Origin: Cytidiella melzeri
Lineage: Eukaryota; Basidiomycota; Agaricomycetes; Polyporales; Irpicaceae
Reading direction: 5' to 3'
NCBI GenBank assembly: GCA_022592445.1
Contig: JABYQR010000072.1
Coordinates: forward strand, 62,001-126,000
DNA: 64,000 bases
Below are positions 1-11,643 of this stretch, in pieces. Position numbers and translations under genes: made by a program. The notes below the pieces were generated by a model that saw only the letters and a list, made by a program, of their open reading frames with translations, searched no databases and was not told where the DNA came from. Within the stretch, counting starts at the first letter, position 1, and every line of letters starts with the position of its first letter.

Positions 1-1521
1 TGCTGAGCGTAGTATTGAGAGTATTGTTGGGCCTGCCACGCCTTGAACTCCGGAGAGTTGACATCATACCCATAAGCGGCCCTGTTGTCGTCAACGTCAG
101 CTATGCCAAGAGCAAAATACGAAGATGTCATACCAGTATGCAGCATATGCGTCTGCGTCGTTTGCAGAAGGTGCGCCAGCTTGTGCAGAGTAGTCCCCGG
201 TTGCAGGTGCGCTACCGTCTGGAGGTGGCGGAGGTGGTTGTTCGCCTGGAGGTGGAGGCGGGGGAGCACTGCCAGGTTGTGGAGGGGCATATCCCTAAGT
301 AGTCACGCATACCAAAAGCGAAATATCGTTAGCCGTCAAACACCACGAGATACAGACCGAGATCAAGCTGTGATAGAACGTATCGCAAGTGGCAGGCACG
401 AGGAACGTATGGGGTAATCTGAGAATGAGTGAATTTATACATACGGCGTAAGCACTGTAGGCAGCGTACTGGATCTGTGCTTGATGCAGCTCCATTTGTT
501 GTTGCTCCAAGAGGACCTTGACTTTCGCATGTTCTCCTCGCACAACTTCGAGCAGATCCTCCGTTAGCACTTTTGCTCGTGCAACCTGACCTTCGTCTGG
601 CCCTCTGCTGAAACTCAGTGAAAGAACTTAGCTACAGAGCACTGCAACATACGTGACATGAATGTACATGGGTTCGTTGTGTTCTTGCCCTGTTTCCTGA
701 TCGACGAACCCCGACCCTAAACCTTTGATTTGCACTCGTGTACCGGTCTCCTGCTGAATGTACTTGACAAACATTCCCTAAGAAAGAAGCCAAGTGAGGG
801 GGAAGCTAACGCAGGAGCTGAGAATGTCATACCGAGGGGCCGACAACTTTAGCACGGACGTTGAAATTGCGTATAGTCTCCAGACCAACAGGAAGTTTCT
901 CCTCCGGCCATTTACGCTAATCATAATGTATGGATGAATATGTGCAGCAAGTTGATTCGAATGTAACACGCCTCGCACCTTTTCTCGCAAACGGTCTTTC
1001 TTATCCTCCACCAATGAGCCCATGTCCATGGCTATGAGTTCATTGACCTTGTCAGTTGCCCTTTGCAAGATCTCTTTTGTTGTGGCTGAAATGTGGAGGT
1101 AAAGAGGGGGGTCCTTGTCTGTGGCTTTGCTCCTATCTGGATACCAGGTTCCCTTTGTACTGACCGAAGCCCCCGTTTCTTCGTGTATCTGGACGATGCA
1201 TAACGTGTGTCAGTGAATATGGTTATGACTGACGCACAGTGAGCGCACCTGGGTCTGTGTCGAGCCCTTCGTTAGCAGATACCTGTTACGAACGTCGTTG
1301 ATATCAATGTCATGTATAAAATCCCCATCGTGCGGGTCCTTGGGCCCCATAGTGGTTCCTAAGCCCCCTGGGCCTGCAAACTGTGCAGCAATTTTGGCGG
1401 CAATAGCTGCAGCAGCTGCTGCAGCCTCAGATGCGGTCTTGCCATCGTCTGCTTTAGCTGCTTTAGCCGGGGCATCAGCCTCAGTAGGTGCAGCCTGATC
1501 CCACTTGCGCTTGGACGACAT
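1..1521 (-). CDS. KH-domain RNA-binding protein, KHDC4/BLOM7-like (3' end beyond window)
   Basis: Seven exons are visible: 1521-1249, 1188-979, 915-833, 777-653, 604-445, 294-134 and 81 to beyond base 1. The N-terminus has a basic RKWDQ-type segment and an Ala-rich stretch, followed by a DIDINDVRNRYLLTKG block. The KH-type segments follow, including VGPSGMFVKYIQ (the GxxG-like loop) and an ETGTRVQIKGLGSG block. The C-terminal part is Pro/Gly-rich (PPPPPPGEQPPPPP) and then Tyr/Gln-rich. This order matches human KHDC4 (BLOM7), a splicing-associated KH protein, so an RNA-binding role in the nucleus is inferred. All six introns are GT-AG and the reading phase is kept across each. The start is the ATG before SSKRKWDQ. 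It shares a 224-bp intergenic region with the divergent helicase gene. The stop codon lies outside the window. Confidence 0.85.
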
Positions 1522-1745
1522 TGGGTGGTGAGGGGGCGAGGGAGTTGGGAAGAAACAAGTGTAAGAAAGCGTCGGTTCTTGCCAAGTCTGCGAGTGCTGC
1601 CTGCCATGCACGGGTGGCAAATGCCGAGCTTTGTCTGTGTTTGTCGTTTGATGGTATTTCCTTTTGTAGAAAATTTGCAGCCTGCCTCGCTTTGAGACTC
1701 TTCCCTCCGCCCTCACAGCACCGAACCATTTCGCCTACAGTGATC
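1522..1745. promoter_or_regulatory. Divergent intergenic region between KH-protein and helicase genes
   Basis: The 224 bp between two divergent start codons must hold both 5' UTRs and core promoters. I see no clear TATA box. Shared or coordinated regulation of two RNA-metabolism genes is an inference from the arrangement only. Confidence 0.5.
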
Positions 1746-4017
1746 ATGGCTGCGAAATGGCTGGTGACTGGTGTCGCCACATCTGCAGCGATAGCGAGAG
1801 CCAGTAGGTTTGGGCTCGTGCAGCAACGGCCTCGTGAGTTTGTCTACTGGCTTGACTCGTGTCACTCAACCACTAACCAGCTCTCTCAGTTTCATTACGA
1901 TGGAGCAGCAGTGCGGCAGTAAATCTCAAAGCGAGCCCTCTTCGTGACGTGGCAGACGGACCCCTAGCTGTGCCAGCACAGTCCGATTCAGTTGGCTCAG
2001 ACCAGCCAGAGTTCTCCACGTTGGAAGGCAAGGTCTCGAGACTCACGCTTCAAGCAATCACTCACAAGCCGTTCAACCTCAAGAACATGAGCCCAGTGCA
2101 GGCTGCTGTTCTCCCTCTACTCCCAGAAATCGCAGAGCCCCACAACCCGGACGTGTCTGGTCCACCTCGCGATCTACTCGTCAAGGCAAGGACGGGAACT
2201 GGGAAGACCTTGGCGTTCCTTGTGCCTGCAATCGAGGCGCGCGAAAAAGCGCTGGCGCATCAAGCAAAGCAGGCTGTTCAAAACTCAGGTCTGCGGTCTG
2301 ATAGATACTCGGAGGATAGGGCAAAACGGGCAATTGCTCACTCGGAAGCCGGTGTCCTCATTCTCAGTCCTACGCGTGAGCTCGCAACCCAAATCGCAAA
2401 CGAAGCTCTCAAGCTCTCTTCTCATCATCCCGGTTTTGAGGTTAGGCTGTTCGTCGGTGGCGTCAGCAAGCGTCAGCAGATGAGAGAGTGGATGAAGGGA
2501 CGCCGTGATATCGTCGTTGGAACTCCAGGTAGAATCAGGGATGTCCTTGAGAATGAGCCCTCAGTAACGGCCGCCCTCGGCAAGGCAAAACTAGTAAGTC
2601 GTGTGCTCGCACGTCATTGGGATGCACCTCACGTCGTTACTAGTTCATTCTTGACGAGGCCGATACGCTGCTGGACATGGGTTTCCGTACAGAGCTGGAT
2701 GCCATCGCAAGGTTCTTGCCGCCTACACCCGAACGGCAGACATTCATGTTCTCCGCAACCGTGTCCAAAGGAATTCGTGACGTGGCGCGTGAGATTTTGG
2801 ACAAGAAACATGCGTTCATCAATTGCGTATCCGACGATGCCCCTCCCGTTCATGCTCACATCCCTCAGCACTACACAGTGCTCCCTGATGCCACTCACCA
2901 GCTTCCTCATGTTCTCCGCCTTCTAGCCCAAGACCAGCTCACAAACATCGGCAAATCAAAGACGATCATCTTCCTCCCCACGACCAAGCTGACCAAGCTT
3001 TACGCTTCCTTCATTCGAGAACTCTCTGAAAAGCTACCAGCCGGGAGACGGACGTGCGTGTATGAAATGCACTCCGTATTGACCCAAGACGCACGGACTA
3101 GGACGTCTGACCGCTTTAGAAGAGATACTTCTGGAGCGTCGATTCTGGTTTCGTCCGACGTATCTGCCCGTGGTGTCGACTACCCTGGCGTGACCCGTGT
3201 CATACAGGTTGGCATCCCTGGGACCACAGATCTGTACGTCCATAGGGTTGGGCGGACTGGCCGTGGTGGGGAGACCAGTGGCAGGGCAGATATCGTGTTG
3301 TTGCCGTTTGAGGCCGGCTTCGTCAATTGGCAGTTGCACAACATACCAATTAAAGCTCTCAGTGTAGCCGAGCTTGAGGCTGAAGTCAACGAATTGGCGG
3401 CTTCCCATGACTCCGACCCGGGAGCTTTCGCGCAAAACTCCCCCTTCTTGTCTGGATCACGATTCCCTCTTTTCTCACAGAAGGTTTTACCCGGTTTGCA
3501 GGGCTTGGAAGCATCGCTGTCATCGCTCTATGAACAGATCAACGCAGATGACGCTAGACAAACCGTTGCATCTTTGCTGGGCTATTACTCTCCAAAAGCT
3601 AGCGAGATTAGATGCTCGCGTAGCGATATTTTGCAAGGCTTGAAGGAGTGGGCGGTCCAGGCATGTGGCCTCGAAACCGCACCGCACTTTTCCCAGGAAT
3701 TCCTGAGCAAACTCGGCTACGGTGGTCAGGGCGAGCAAGCGCCTCGCAGGGGAAGCAACTTTGGCGTGCGCAGCAGTGGTTACGGCTCGCAGAGCAGAGG
3801 CCCTGGCGTAGGTGGTGGCTCGCGCAATTTCAGGGGCTCGGACAATGGTGGCTCACGCGAGTATGGTGGTGCTCGCGAATACGGTGGCTCTCGTGAACAC
3901 GGTGCTCGTGCGGACCGGGGTTTCAGAGGCTCAGGCTCGAGATACCCGCGCGATAACTCGAGAGGACAGCAGGATGGAGGGGAATTTTCGAGGCCCCCCA
4001 GACGGCGCGAGTACTAA
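1746..4017 (+). CDS. DEAD-box ATP-dependent RNA helicase, Mss116-like, probably mitochondrial
   Basis: Three exons (1746-1833, 1890-2593, 2644-4017) give a 721-aa protein. The helicase motifs appear in order: ARTGTGKT (Walker A), PTRELATQ, VGTPGR, DEAD, SAT, SDVSARGVDYPG and HRVGRTGRGG. The second intron ends just before FILDEAD. The first exon plus the start of the second encode a Ser/Arg/Ala-rich, acid-poor N-terminus typical of a mitochondrial presequence. The last ~120 residues are Gly/Arg/Ser/Tyr-rich with repeated GGSREYGG-like units, as in Mss116/Cyt-19-type chaperone helicases, which use a basic tail to hold RNA. A role in mitochondrial intron splicing or RNA folding is inferred from family and presequence. 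Start: the ATG at 1746 is the only one that joins in phase to the presequence. The gene appears intact. Confidence 0.9.
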
Positions 4018-6447
4018 TTTCTCGTACCACAAAAAACACTTACCTTGAGTAGATTGTCGACTTGCCCTCACACGCCCATAGATTATATTGTATCACCTGC
4101 GTGCGCTGGATCCACTATTGCTTGATATCATATTAATCATGTAATGACTATACACCACCACTCTTGTTCCTGCCTAGTCCCCCAATGCAGAGTAGACGGT
4201 GTTCCAACCTTCGTGCGTTGGGATCACCGAGTCGTGTCTGGCACCTTGAATGCTCTGCTGTGCGCAGTTGGGTAAAACTCTGGTTCAAGGGCAGGGCCTG
4301 TCGGGCATTCCGGTGCATGTTCTGGGTTTCTTCTCTAACATGCATGTAACTCTAAAGGGGGTTGTGGCGGGTATGAATAAATGGAGGCAAGCTGGTGTGG
4401 AGTGTTCAAGAGCATGCCCTTAGCCAGTGCAGACACACCGTGATACTAATTGCTATCGCTTCTTGACCTTGAAGGAGCTGCTTACAATTAAAAGATGATA
4501 TTATTACAGATGATGATGCAGAGAAGAATGATATTTACCAAAAAGGAAATCTCCAGTGAAGAAAAATGTTTTGGATTGAGACAGCAACAAGAATAGATAG
4601 AAATGTGAGACAGTCAGGCACATCAGGCACGCAAGGTAGAAAAAACAGGGATGGCGCAAGGGCTACGACAGGATAGGGACAGGAAAGGTGGGAGAAGGGG
4701 CTGGATGGGCAAGGGTGAAAGAGGCATAGAAAGAGCGAGAGAAGGGGAGAGGAGGAGGGGGCGGGGGGTGGGGGGTGGGGGTGGGGAGTAGTGGAGTGGT
4801 GGGGGTGGGGAGTAGTGGAGTGGTGCAATCATGGCGAGACAATATACAGTGTGTAAATAAGGAAAAGTGCATATACAACGTGAATGGTATGGTTCAAGGA
4901 TTCATGAGTATGTGAATGACCTCAATCTCTTCAGCTTGTATCGGGACCTTCACTGATGCTTTGCTGATTAACTGTTGACGTTGACTGTTGAAAGATCAAA
5001 CACGCCAATCACCGCATAGATAAAGGTGCTACTCCAGTATGCAAAGGGTGTGAGCACCTGTTCATTTTCAGAGTCTATGTTGATTTGCAGTGCTTACCAG
5101 GCAAGGATGCCACTTCTTTCTTGAGGCATGAACTTCAGGTTCTCAGTAGCAATTTACATAAACAAACAATTTGTGAATTCAACGCTCATAGTACAATACA
5201 AAAGCCATGTTATTTGGAGACCCCTTCCCAGTCACTTTCACCTCTAGGTGTACCACAGACGGAACATGCCAGATGGTCTGATTTGTTTGTTCTGAAGAGA
5301 TGTTAGCCATCAATACGCAATCTTTGTATAATAAGATTAGCACATACAGTGTGCACACCAAGCACGACCAACCACTGCTTGCAGTCCCTTCATGACAGGA
5401 TTGACCTGCGCTATCAAGGCTCAGAGCAGCTGTCTGGCATCCTCCTGGGCAGCTGCATCCCAAACTGGCAGAGGGACGATGAAGTTGACATATGGATTGG
5501 GGTTGGCCTCTCGTTCATTAAGCCTGTGGTGCATCATCTAGATGGAGATGGACATTGTGTGCAACTTGTGACAGAACTCACCTCAGAGTCTGTCCAGTCC
5601 AACCCATGCAGCTGGGCGACATAGTTGCACAGGTTTACACAACAGCTCTGGCGACACAGTCGCACAAGATGCGGGAGCAATTGGATGCCACAGGCCCAGA
5701 ATGATACAGGTGTCTGCGACAACTGTGATAGTGAAAGCAGGAGTGAAACCAGCAGTGAGGGTGAGGCCGAGAGCAACGGCAAGGGCAAAGGTGTGGAAGG
5801 GAGAGGGCAAGAGAGGAAAGGCAAAAGCGAGAGTAAGAGCAGTCAAGGGCAAGGGCAACAATGAGGGCAAGGGCAACAACAAGGACAAGGGCAAGGGCAA
5901 CAACAACTCATTGTTGTAACCAATGATGACAGACACATCTGCGGTTGGATTGAGTGAGACGGCTTAAGTGTTCTGTAACTCTGCGGCCGCTCGTTCTCGC
6001 ACCTTCCCACAGATATGTTGTTCGGAGAAAGGGAGATGAGAAAGATAATTGACGCGACTTACTGTTCAAGTGGGTGCAACCGGGGCTCAGCTGCGTGGCT
6101 AGGTAAAGCGTGGCAAGGGCTGAAGATGAGAAGGCGACATACCTGCAGTCCAAAACCTGCCCAATCCTATCCCAATCCTACCCCACAAGACCTCCTTTGC
6201 GTCCAGCCAGCAAACAAGTGTTGTCAGACTGCTCGATGCGGTTTGTGACTACACCACAGGCATGTCAAGTTGGTACCACGCCACAAGTGTGTACTGAACA
6301 ATGAGTGGCAAGGAGGAGGGCAACAAGGGCGAGGACGAGTTGAAGGTGATGGAAAGAAGTGACACAATGCCAAGAAGTGCGTTGGAGCAGACACAACAAG
6401 AGGGAAAAAATAGGAAGTGGCAGGGGATTACCACATCGGGCACTAAC
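4018..6447. other. Intergenic region without recognisable gene
   Basis: About 2.4 kb. No reading frame here has a recognisable family or a plausible spliced structure. It contains a G-rich tract near 4735-4825 (listed separately) and a purine-rich stretch near 5740-5910 built of GGGCAA-type units that translates as a Lys/Gly low-complexity run. The copia-1 element begins at its right end. Confidence 0.6.
4735..4825 (+). repeat. G-rich tract with G-quadruplex potential and a 24-bp tandem repeat
   Basis: The plus strand has more than five consecutive runs of four to six G separated by single bases (GGGGGCGGGGGGTGGGGGG pattern). It is followed by two copies of a unit reading GTGGGGGTGGGGAGTAGTGG with a short tail. 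Spacing of one base between G runs satisfies the usual quadruplex rule. It lies in the noncoding region downstream of the helicase gene. Confidence 0.7.
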
Positions 6448-6452
6448 ATTGT

Positions 6453-6623
6453 TGTTCGACTATATTAAATTAGACGCTCAACGTACGGGCGCTGTAGTTA
6501 CCGTATATAAGACTAAAACTGATCAATGCAACGACACACACTTTTGATCCCCAACTCCCACTGTGTGATCCCTCTCAGACTCGCTCTCTCAACGCTCTCC
6601 ACTACTTTCATAGCCTTCTAACA
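6453..6623 (+). repeat. 5' LTR of copia-1
   Basis: 171 bp, TG...CA ends, with a TATATAAG box around 6501-6510 that probably drives transcription. It matches 11468-11638 except for one visible base (CTCAGACTCG against CTCATACTCG). Confidence 0.95.
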
Positions 6624-6637
6624 GGTTATGAGCCCCG
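6624..6637 (+). promoter_or_regulatory. Primer-binding site of copia-1, complementary to the tRNA-iMet anticodon arm
   Basis: Directly after the LTR comes GGTTATGAGCCCC. Its complement, GGGCTCATAACC, is the anticodon stem-loop of eukaryotic initiator tRNA-Met rather than the tRNA 3' end. Drosophila copia primes in the same way with a 5' half of tRNA-iMet. The same sequence follows the 5' LTR of copia-2. Confidence 0.8.
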
Positions 6638-6892
6638 GATAAGCTCACTACCTCACTCATATTACTATCTGCACTCACTCTCTGCCCGCTGGTGGTTAAT
6701 CCGCCGCGTGCCCACTAGTTGATGAGCTCTGATCCTACTGATCAGCCTCAACCTCGTCGTTCTACGCGCAAACGAAAACAAACCAACTTTCTTTGAGGCA
6801 CTATCCCTCGTACAACTCGCAGGAGACGTACCCCGGTCTTCACTCCTACTCCTACTCCTCCTCCTGCTCCTACCCCTCTTCAACAACCAACA

Positions 6893-8461
6893 ATGTCTTC
6901 CGCTTCTCGCGCTGTTACCCCAGGGCCTGCACCTTCCGACGACGCTCCCAACGTCGCTTCTACCTCTGCCGTCGTCGACCATCCCACTGCCCGCAACACG
7001 GCATCACGTCGAGTCTCAGCTCCTCCCTCTGATCGCCGTCGCACTCCTTTCGACACACTCCGCAACGACTTCGCCCGTCGTCACACCACTAAGCCATCGT
7101 TGGACGATAGTGACGATCCTATGGACGACGACGAGGCGCACGAAAGGCGAAGGGGCAAACTGCCCAGAGCCCGTCGTGCACCGTCCCCCTCGCCATCTGG
7201 CCCCACTGACTCTGCGCGAGCAGTGTCGTCCCTCCTTTCCGTGCCTCCAAAGCACGACGTGGAGTATACTATGTCGCTTAGCGACGTCCACAAAGCCTTC
7301 GCAGACGTTGGCAAACTTACAGGTCCTGATACCTGGCCGATGTGGAAATTCCGCGTCGATACTGCGATGTCGACCATCGTCGACTTCTATAGCTACAGGG
7401 GTGGTCTTACCATTCCTCAAGAGGTCCAACGGGCCGTCTTCAATGTCCTGGCTGGACACATCGCAGACTCTGTGATGGCCAACTATCTCAACGAGACCGC
7501 GCCGCACAGACTCATGGAGAAACTCTCCGAACGGTTCGAGCCGACTTCCACTATGTCGGACGCGAACGAAATCTTCCAACTTTTCTCCCTCCGCCGTCCT
7601 GTCCACGAAATGGACAAACTACTCGACGATGCGCACAACTTGTACTCGAAGATTCTGTCCAAGGGTATCGAATTCCCCCAACACATCTTCTACTCCGCCC
7701 TCGTCGGCATCATTCCCCCCGCCTATGCGCATACTCGCGCTAGCTACGAGGCTGGCGTGCGTTCCCGTACTCCCGCGGGCGAGAAGTACGACTACAATCC
7801 CATTTCTCTGAGCGTCGAGCTCCGCCGCGACTTTCATAGTTGGCGACTCGCTCATCCACTTGACCGCTCTCGGTCCAAGGGTTCGTCAACCCTCGTTCCT
7901 CGCGATAGGCCCACTGGTGGTTCATCCGCCGCGTCGCCAGCAGTCGACAAACGTGTCGAACGTCCGGCGAAAGCCACTTCCTCCGCTCGTGCGGCCGCCG
8001 CTCCTTACTCGAAGGAGAAGTCCGTTCGTGACACTTCGAAGATGAAGTGTTACAACTGCAACGAGACCGGCCACACGACGCCTACTTGCCCTTCGCCCTG
8101 GACAGAGAAGTCCAAGGAGGCGATGAAGAGGAAGGGTATCACCCGGAAGTCTGTTGCTGCTGGTGCCAAGGGCAAAGCTGCCACTGCCGCCGCTGCTGTT
8201 GCTACTCCCGCTGTTGCTGGTCCGTCGACAACTACTCCTCGTCGCAACCAGAGCGCGTGGGTGTCGGCTCTCTCTGAGTCCGACGTCACTATGCACGTAA
8301 GTACTTCACTTACTACTACCACTTTTCATACTCTACTTCCGCTGTATGCGACTTGTCAACAGACGAGTCGGTACATATTCTTGATACTGGCGCGACTATA
8401 CACTGTACGCCGTATCGAGACTTACTTTTCAATGTCCACTCCGTACCAACTATCGTACTGA
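6893..8461 (+). CDS. Gag of copia-1
   Basis: The ORF of 522 aa starts at an ATG within a Pro/Ser-rich leader. It has a conserved copia Gag region around residues 120-300 (TWPMWKFRVDTAMS) and one CCHC zinc knuckle, CYNCNETGHTTPTC, at about residue 385, followed by an Ala-rich linker. The protease motif lies in another frame (from about 8363). The last ~60 codons of this ORF (after MH at 8296) overlap that frame and are probably not part of the original Gag-Pol. A GTAAGT at 8297 could be a splice donor. Confidence 0.85.
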   Translation: MSSASRAVTPGPAPSDDAPNVASTSAVVDHPTARNTASRRVSAPPSDRRRTPFDTLRNDFARRHTTKPSLDDSDDPMDDDEAHERRRGKLPRARRAPSPSPSGPTDSARAVSSLLSVPPKHDVEYTMSLSDVHKAFADVGKLTGPDTWPMWKFRVDTAMSTIVDFYSYRGGLTIPQEVQRAVFNVLAGHIADSVMANYLNETAPHRLMEKLSERFEPTSTMSDANEIFQLFSLRRPVHEMDKLLDDAHNLYSKILSKGIEFPQHIFYSALVGIIPPAYAHTRASYEAGVRSRTPAGEKYDYNPISLSVELRRDFHSWRLAHPLDRSRSKGSSTLVPRDRPTGGSSAASPAVDKRVERPAKATSSARAAAAPYSKEKSVRDTSKMKCYNCNETGHTTPTCPSPWTEKSKEAMKRKGITRKSVAAGAKGKAATAAAAVATPAVAGPSTTTPRRNQSAWVSALSESDVTMHVSTSLTTTTFHTLLPLYATCQQTSRYIFLILARLYTVRRIETYFSMSTPYQLSY

Positions 8462-8727
8462 CTGTTGCCAACTCAGAACAACTAGTTTTGAAACTCGCTG
8501 GTGACATGGTACTCGAGGTGGAACAGGAAAGTGGTAAGCTTACTGAACTCCTGCTAAAGAACGTCTACTTCAACTCAACTTACCTTTTACTTTAATCAGC
8601 GTTGGAAAATTGGACTCTGATTATCGTTTTACTTTTTATCACAATCTTTGTACTATATATGACTCGAACTCGACTTGTGTGGCTGTTGTTAGAAAATCAA
8701 ATGATTTATACACGCTATCTCAACTCG
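8278..8727 (+). pseudogene. Protease and Pol N-terminal region of copia-1, frameshifted
   Basis: A retroviral-type aspartic protease motif, ILDTGATIHCTP, begins at about 8373 in frame 1. The frame closes at 8595 (YLLL then TAA), but the expected continuation (TLISVGKLDSDYRF) is present in the next frame from about 8588. That second frame closes at 8728. At least two indels therefore interrupt the protease-integrase linker. Confidence 0.8.
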
Positions 8728-8728
8728 A

Positions 8729-10546
8729 GTGACTTCTTTAGCAAGCGTGCATAGAACTGGCATTACTTTACTTGAACTACATAAAAAACTCGGTCATCTC
8801 AGTTACTTCATGATCAAGAAACTACTTCAAACTTCGTCAATCATCACTGATCATATAACTGACCATACTGAAACTCCGTGCGAGGATTGTTTACTTAACA
8901 ATATCCATCGCAATACTGTACCCAAACTTCGTTCTTCATCATTAGCTGAAGCTTTCGGAGATCACTTTCATATCGACATCTTTGGGCCTCTACCCACAGC
9001 GTCGATTACTGGTAAACACAAATACTGGTTGACTATCGTCGACGATGCTACTAGATGGTTAGTACTTGCACCACTAGTTACTAAAGATGACGCCTATACT
9101 CAATGGGTCATTTTCTCTACTGAACTTTTGACGCAATATGGTATTCGTGTCAAGATACTTCAAGCCGATAACGACGGTGTCTTTACCAGTAAAGCTATGA
9201 CTGCTTACTTGAAAACTCAAGGAACTATACTACGTCTTACTGTACATGATACTCCTCAGCAAAACGGTGTTGCTGAGCGTGTACATCAAACTATTATGAA
9301 CTTGATTCGAGTAAACCTGCATACTGCATCTTTACCAAATCGACTATGGTGGTACGCTGCATTATACGCGATGTATGTGTACAATCGTTCTCCTCGTACT
9401 ATACTTAACTACAAAACTCCTTACTTTAAGCGATATGGCACAGACGCTAACCTTGATGGACTTCAAGTCTTCGGTCAGCCGTGCATTGTATACGACGAAT
9501 ATCGCACAAATAAACTAGCATCTAAGGGTAAAAGGGGAGTCTGGATAGGCTTCGCTGAACACTCTAAAGGTCACTACGTTTACTTCGGACAACGTGTTGG
9601 AGTTGAACGTAACTTGCAATTCGTTGACTCTACGATACGAATTGAAGGGGAGAAAGAACCAAATGTCGAAAAACTTACTACTGAAAAACAACTTGAACTT
9701 GAGGACAACCCTCACATAGAACCAATGGAAATCGACGAGCCTGACCCTACTGGTCCAAGGCGTTCCAACAGAACTCCTCAACTATCGCGTAAAGCTCGTG
9801 GACTAAACTACGACGAAGTAGACACTAACATTGCTTTCTACTTAACTGAGTTTAACGCTTACTATGCTGAGGACGTCGGTGACCCTGTCACTTTCAAAGA
9901 TGTACTTAATCACCCTCTCAAAGACGATTGGTTTAAGTCTATGAAACTTGAGGTTGATACACTCGAACAACTCGGCACTTGGGAATACTGTATCCCGCCG
10001 CCAAATGCCAACATTACTGGTTCTCGCTTCGTCTACAAGACTAAGTACGAACATGGCAAAGTTACTAAACTCAAGTCAAGACTTGTTGCGCAAGGATACT
10101 CTCAGCGCGATGGTATTGATTACTATGCAAACGACTTGTTCGCTCCAGTCGCGCGCATGAGTTCTATGCGACTCATACTCACACTTGCAGCTTCACTACA
10201 CTTCGAGATTAACCAACTCGACGTTAAGTCTGCTTACTTATACGGTAAAATTAACGATGATGAAGATCTTTATCTTCGTCCGCCGCCTGGCGACTTACTG
10301 CCCAACTTGCCTAAGGGCTGGGTACTTAAATTACGCAAAACTATCTATGGCCTTAAACAAGCCGGACGTCGCTGGTACAAGGTACTATGCGATATACTTT
10401 TCCAACTTGGACTTAAGCGTTCAGACTATGATAACGCTGTCTTCTACCTTTATAGGGGAGAAAAACTAATACTTATACTCGCTGTTCATGTCGACATATT
10501 ACTCTCTGTACTATCACTTCTGTCGTCGCTGAACAATTTGAGATAG
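8729..10546 (+). pseudogene. Integrase and reverse transcriptase of copia-1, 3' end frameshifted
   Basis: 605 codons. The integrase HHCC part begins with HKKLGHL and CEDC. Core motifs follow: HIDIFGP, FVDD-like VDDATRW, QADNDGVF and NGVAERVHQT. The copia GKRGVWIGF box comes next, then reverse transcriptase motifs RLVAQGYSQ, FAPVARM, QLDVKSAYLYG and YGLKQAGRRWYK. At the catalytic box the frame breaks: HVDI replaces the HVDD expected, a one-base loss at about 10495, and 20 codons later the frame stops. Inactive as it stands. Confidence 0.9.
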
Positions 10547-11460
10547 CACTTAGACAACATGTCGAGGTAACAAACGGTGGCACTATCCACTGGATGCTTG
10601 GCATGGAAATCGATTACGACAAAGCCTCTGGTGTTATCAAGCTTCGTCAACGCGATTATATCCAAACTATACTTAAACGAAACAACTTTGACCACGATCA
10701 TACACGCCGTACGCCTATGATACACGAGCACAACTTAGCCCCCCGTGACTCGAAAGAACCTCGTCAGGACGCTGACGCTATTAAACAATACATGTCTTTA
10801 GTCGGTGGTTTACGATACGTTGCTGACTGTACTCGACCAGACGTTGCATACTGCACTGGTCAACTTGCACGATACTTAGCTGACCCTTCTAAGGAACACT
10901 TCGCTGCAGCTAAACAGTGTTACCTATACTTGAAGGGAACGTGCGATTACTGGCTTGTCCTAGGAAACCAAGCAACTACTACTAATACTTCACTTGTCGG
11001 ATACGCTGATTCTGACGGTATGACTACATACGGCAATAAACCAATAATGGGCTACACCTTCACATATAATGACTCGCTTATCTCTTGGTCAAGTAAGCGT
11101 GGTTCACTAGTAACACTATCGGTCACCGAAGCCGAATTATATGCCTTAGCGCATGCGTCAACTGAAGCTATATATCTAAAAGCACTCATTGACGAACTAC
11201 TTAACTCTACTATGGACCCTGTCAAAATGTATACTGACAGTGCATCAACTATTGCCATTGTTAGCTCACCTGACGAGCAACATTCGCAACGAACTAAACA
11301 CTTCGAGATTCGTAAGAATTTCATCAGCGATCGTGTACTCAAGAAGTATATAACTATTCATCACATATCTTCTAACGATCAACGTGCTGATACACTTACT
11401 AAAGCACTACCTCTCGAAAAACTCAAGCACTTCAATGAACTACTTCATATTCGTGCTTGA
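10500..11460 (+). pseudogene. Reverse transcriptase C-terminus and RNase H of copia-1
   Basis: This frame continues the reverse transcriptase after the indel at about 10495 (FEIALRQHVEV, WMLGMEIDYD). It contains the copia RNase H signatures GYADSDG, ISWSSKRGS, VTEAELYALAHA, YTDSASTIAI and RTKHFEIRKNFI. It ends in TGA immediately before the polypurine tract and 3' LTR. Open in itself but separated from the rest of pol. Confidence 0.9.
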
Positions 11461-11467
11461 AGGGGAG

Positions 11468-11638
11468 TGTTCGACTATATTAAATTAGACGCTCAACGTA
11501 CGGGCGCTGTAGTTACCGTATATAAGACTAAAACTGATCAATGCAACGACACACACTTTTGATCCCCAACTCCCACTGTGTGATCCCTCTCATACTCGCT
11601 CTCTCAACGCTCTCCACTACTTTCATAGCCTTCTAACA
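11468..11638 (+). repeat. 3' LTR of copia-1
   Basis: 171 bp, preceded by the polypurine tract GAAGGGGAG and followed by the target duplication ATTGT. Nearly identical to 6453-6623. Confidence 0.95.
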
Positions 11639-11643
11639 ATTGT

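Larger units (their letters stand above)
6453..11638 (+). mobile_element. Ty1/copia LTR retrotransposon copia-1
   Basis: Two 171-bp LTRs (6453-6623 and 11468-11638) both begin TGTTCGAC and end CTTCTAACA. I see one substitution between them. A 5-bp target duplication, ATTGT, lies at 6448-6452 and 11639-11643. Internally there is a tRNA-iMet anticodon-arm primer site, gag, protease, integrase, reverse transcriptase and RNase H in copia order, then a purine tract GAAGGGGAG before the 3' LTR. The insertion looks recent by LTR identity, but pol carries several frameshifts, so it could only move in trans. Confidence 0.95.

Noticed and set aside
1298..1607. Ala-rich and Leu-rich ORFs on both strands over the KH-protein N-terminus
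   Set aside because: They are other frames of the Ala-rich first exon. The exon with conserved DIDINDVRNRYLL and correct splice phase explains the region.
5583..5936. Leu/Pro-rich minus-strand ORF and Lys/Gly plus-strand ORFs
   Set aside because: Both are translations of a purine-rich low-complexity tract with no start context, splice signals or conserved motif.
8320..8350. Programmed -1 frameshift site in copia-1
   Set aside because: The gag/protease overlap contains no X XXY YYZ heptamer in the Gag frame, so an intron or an indel is likelier.
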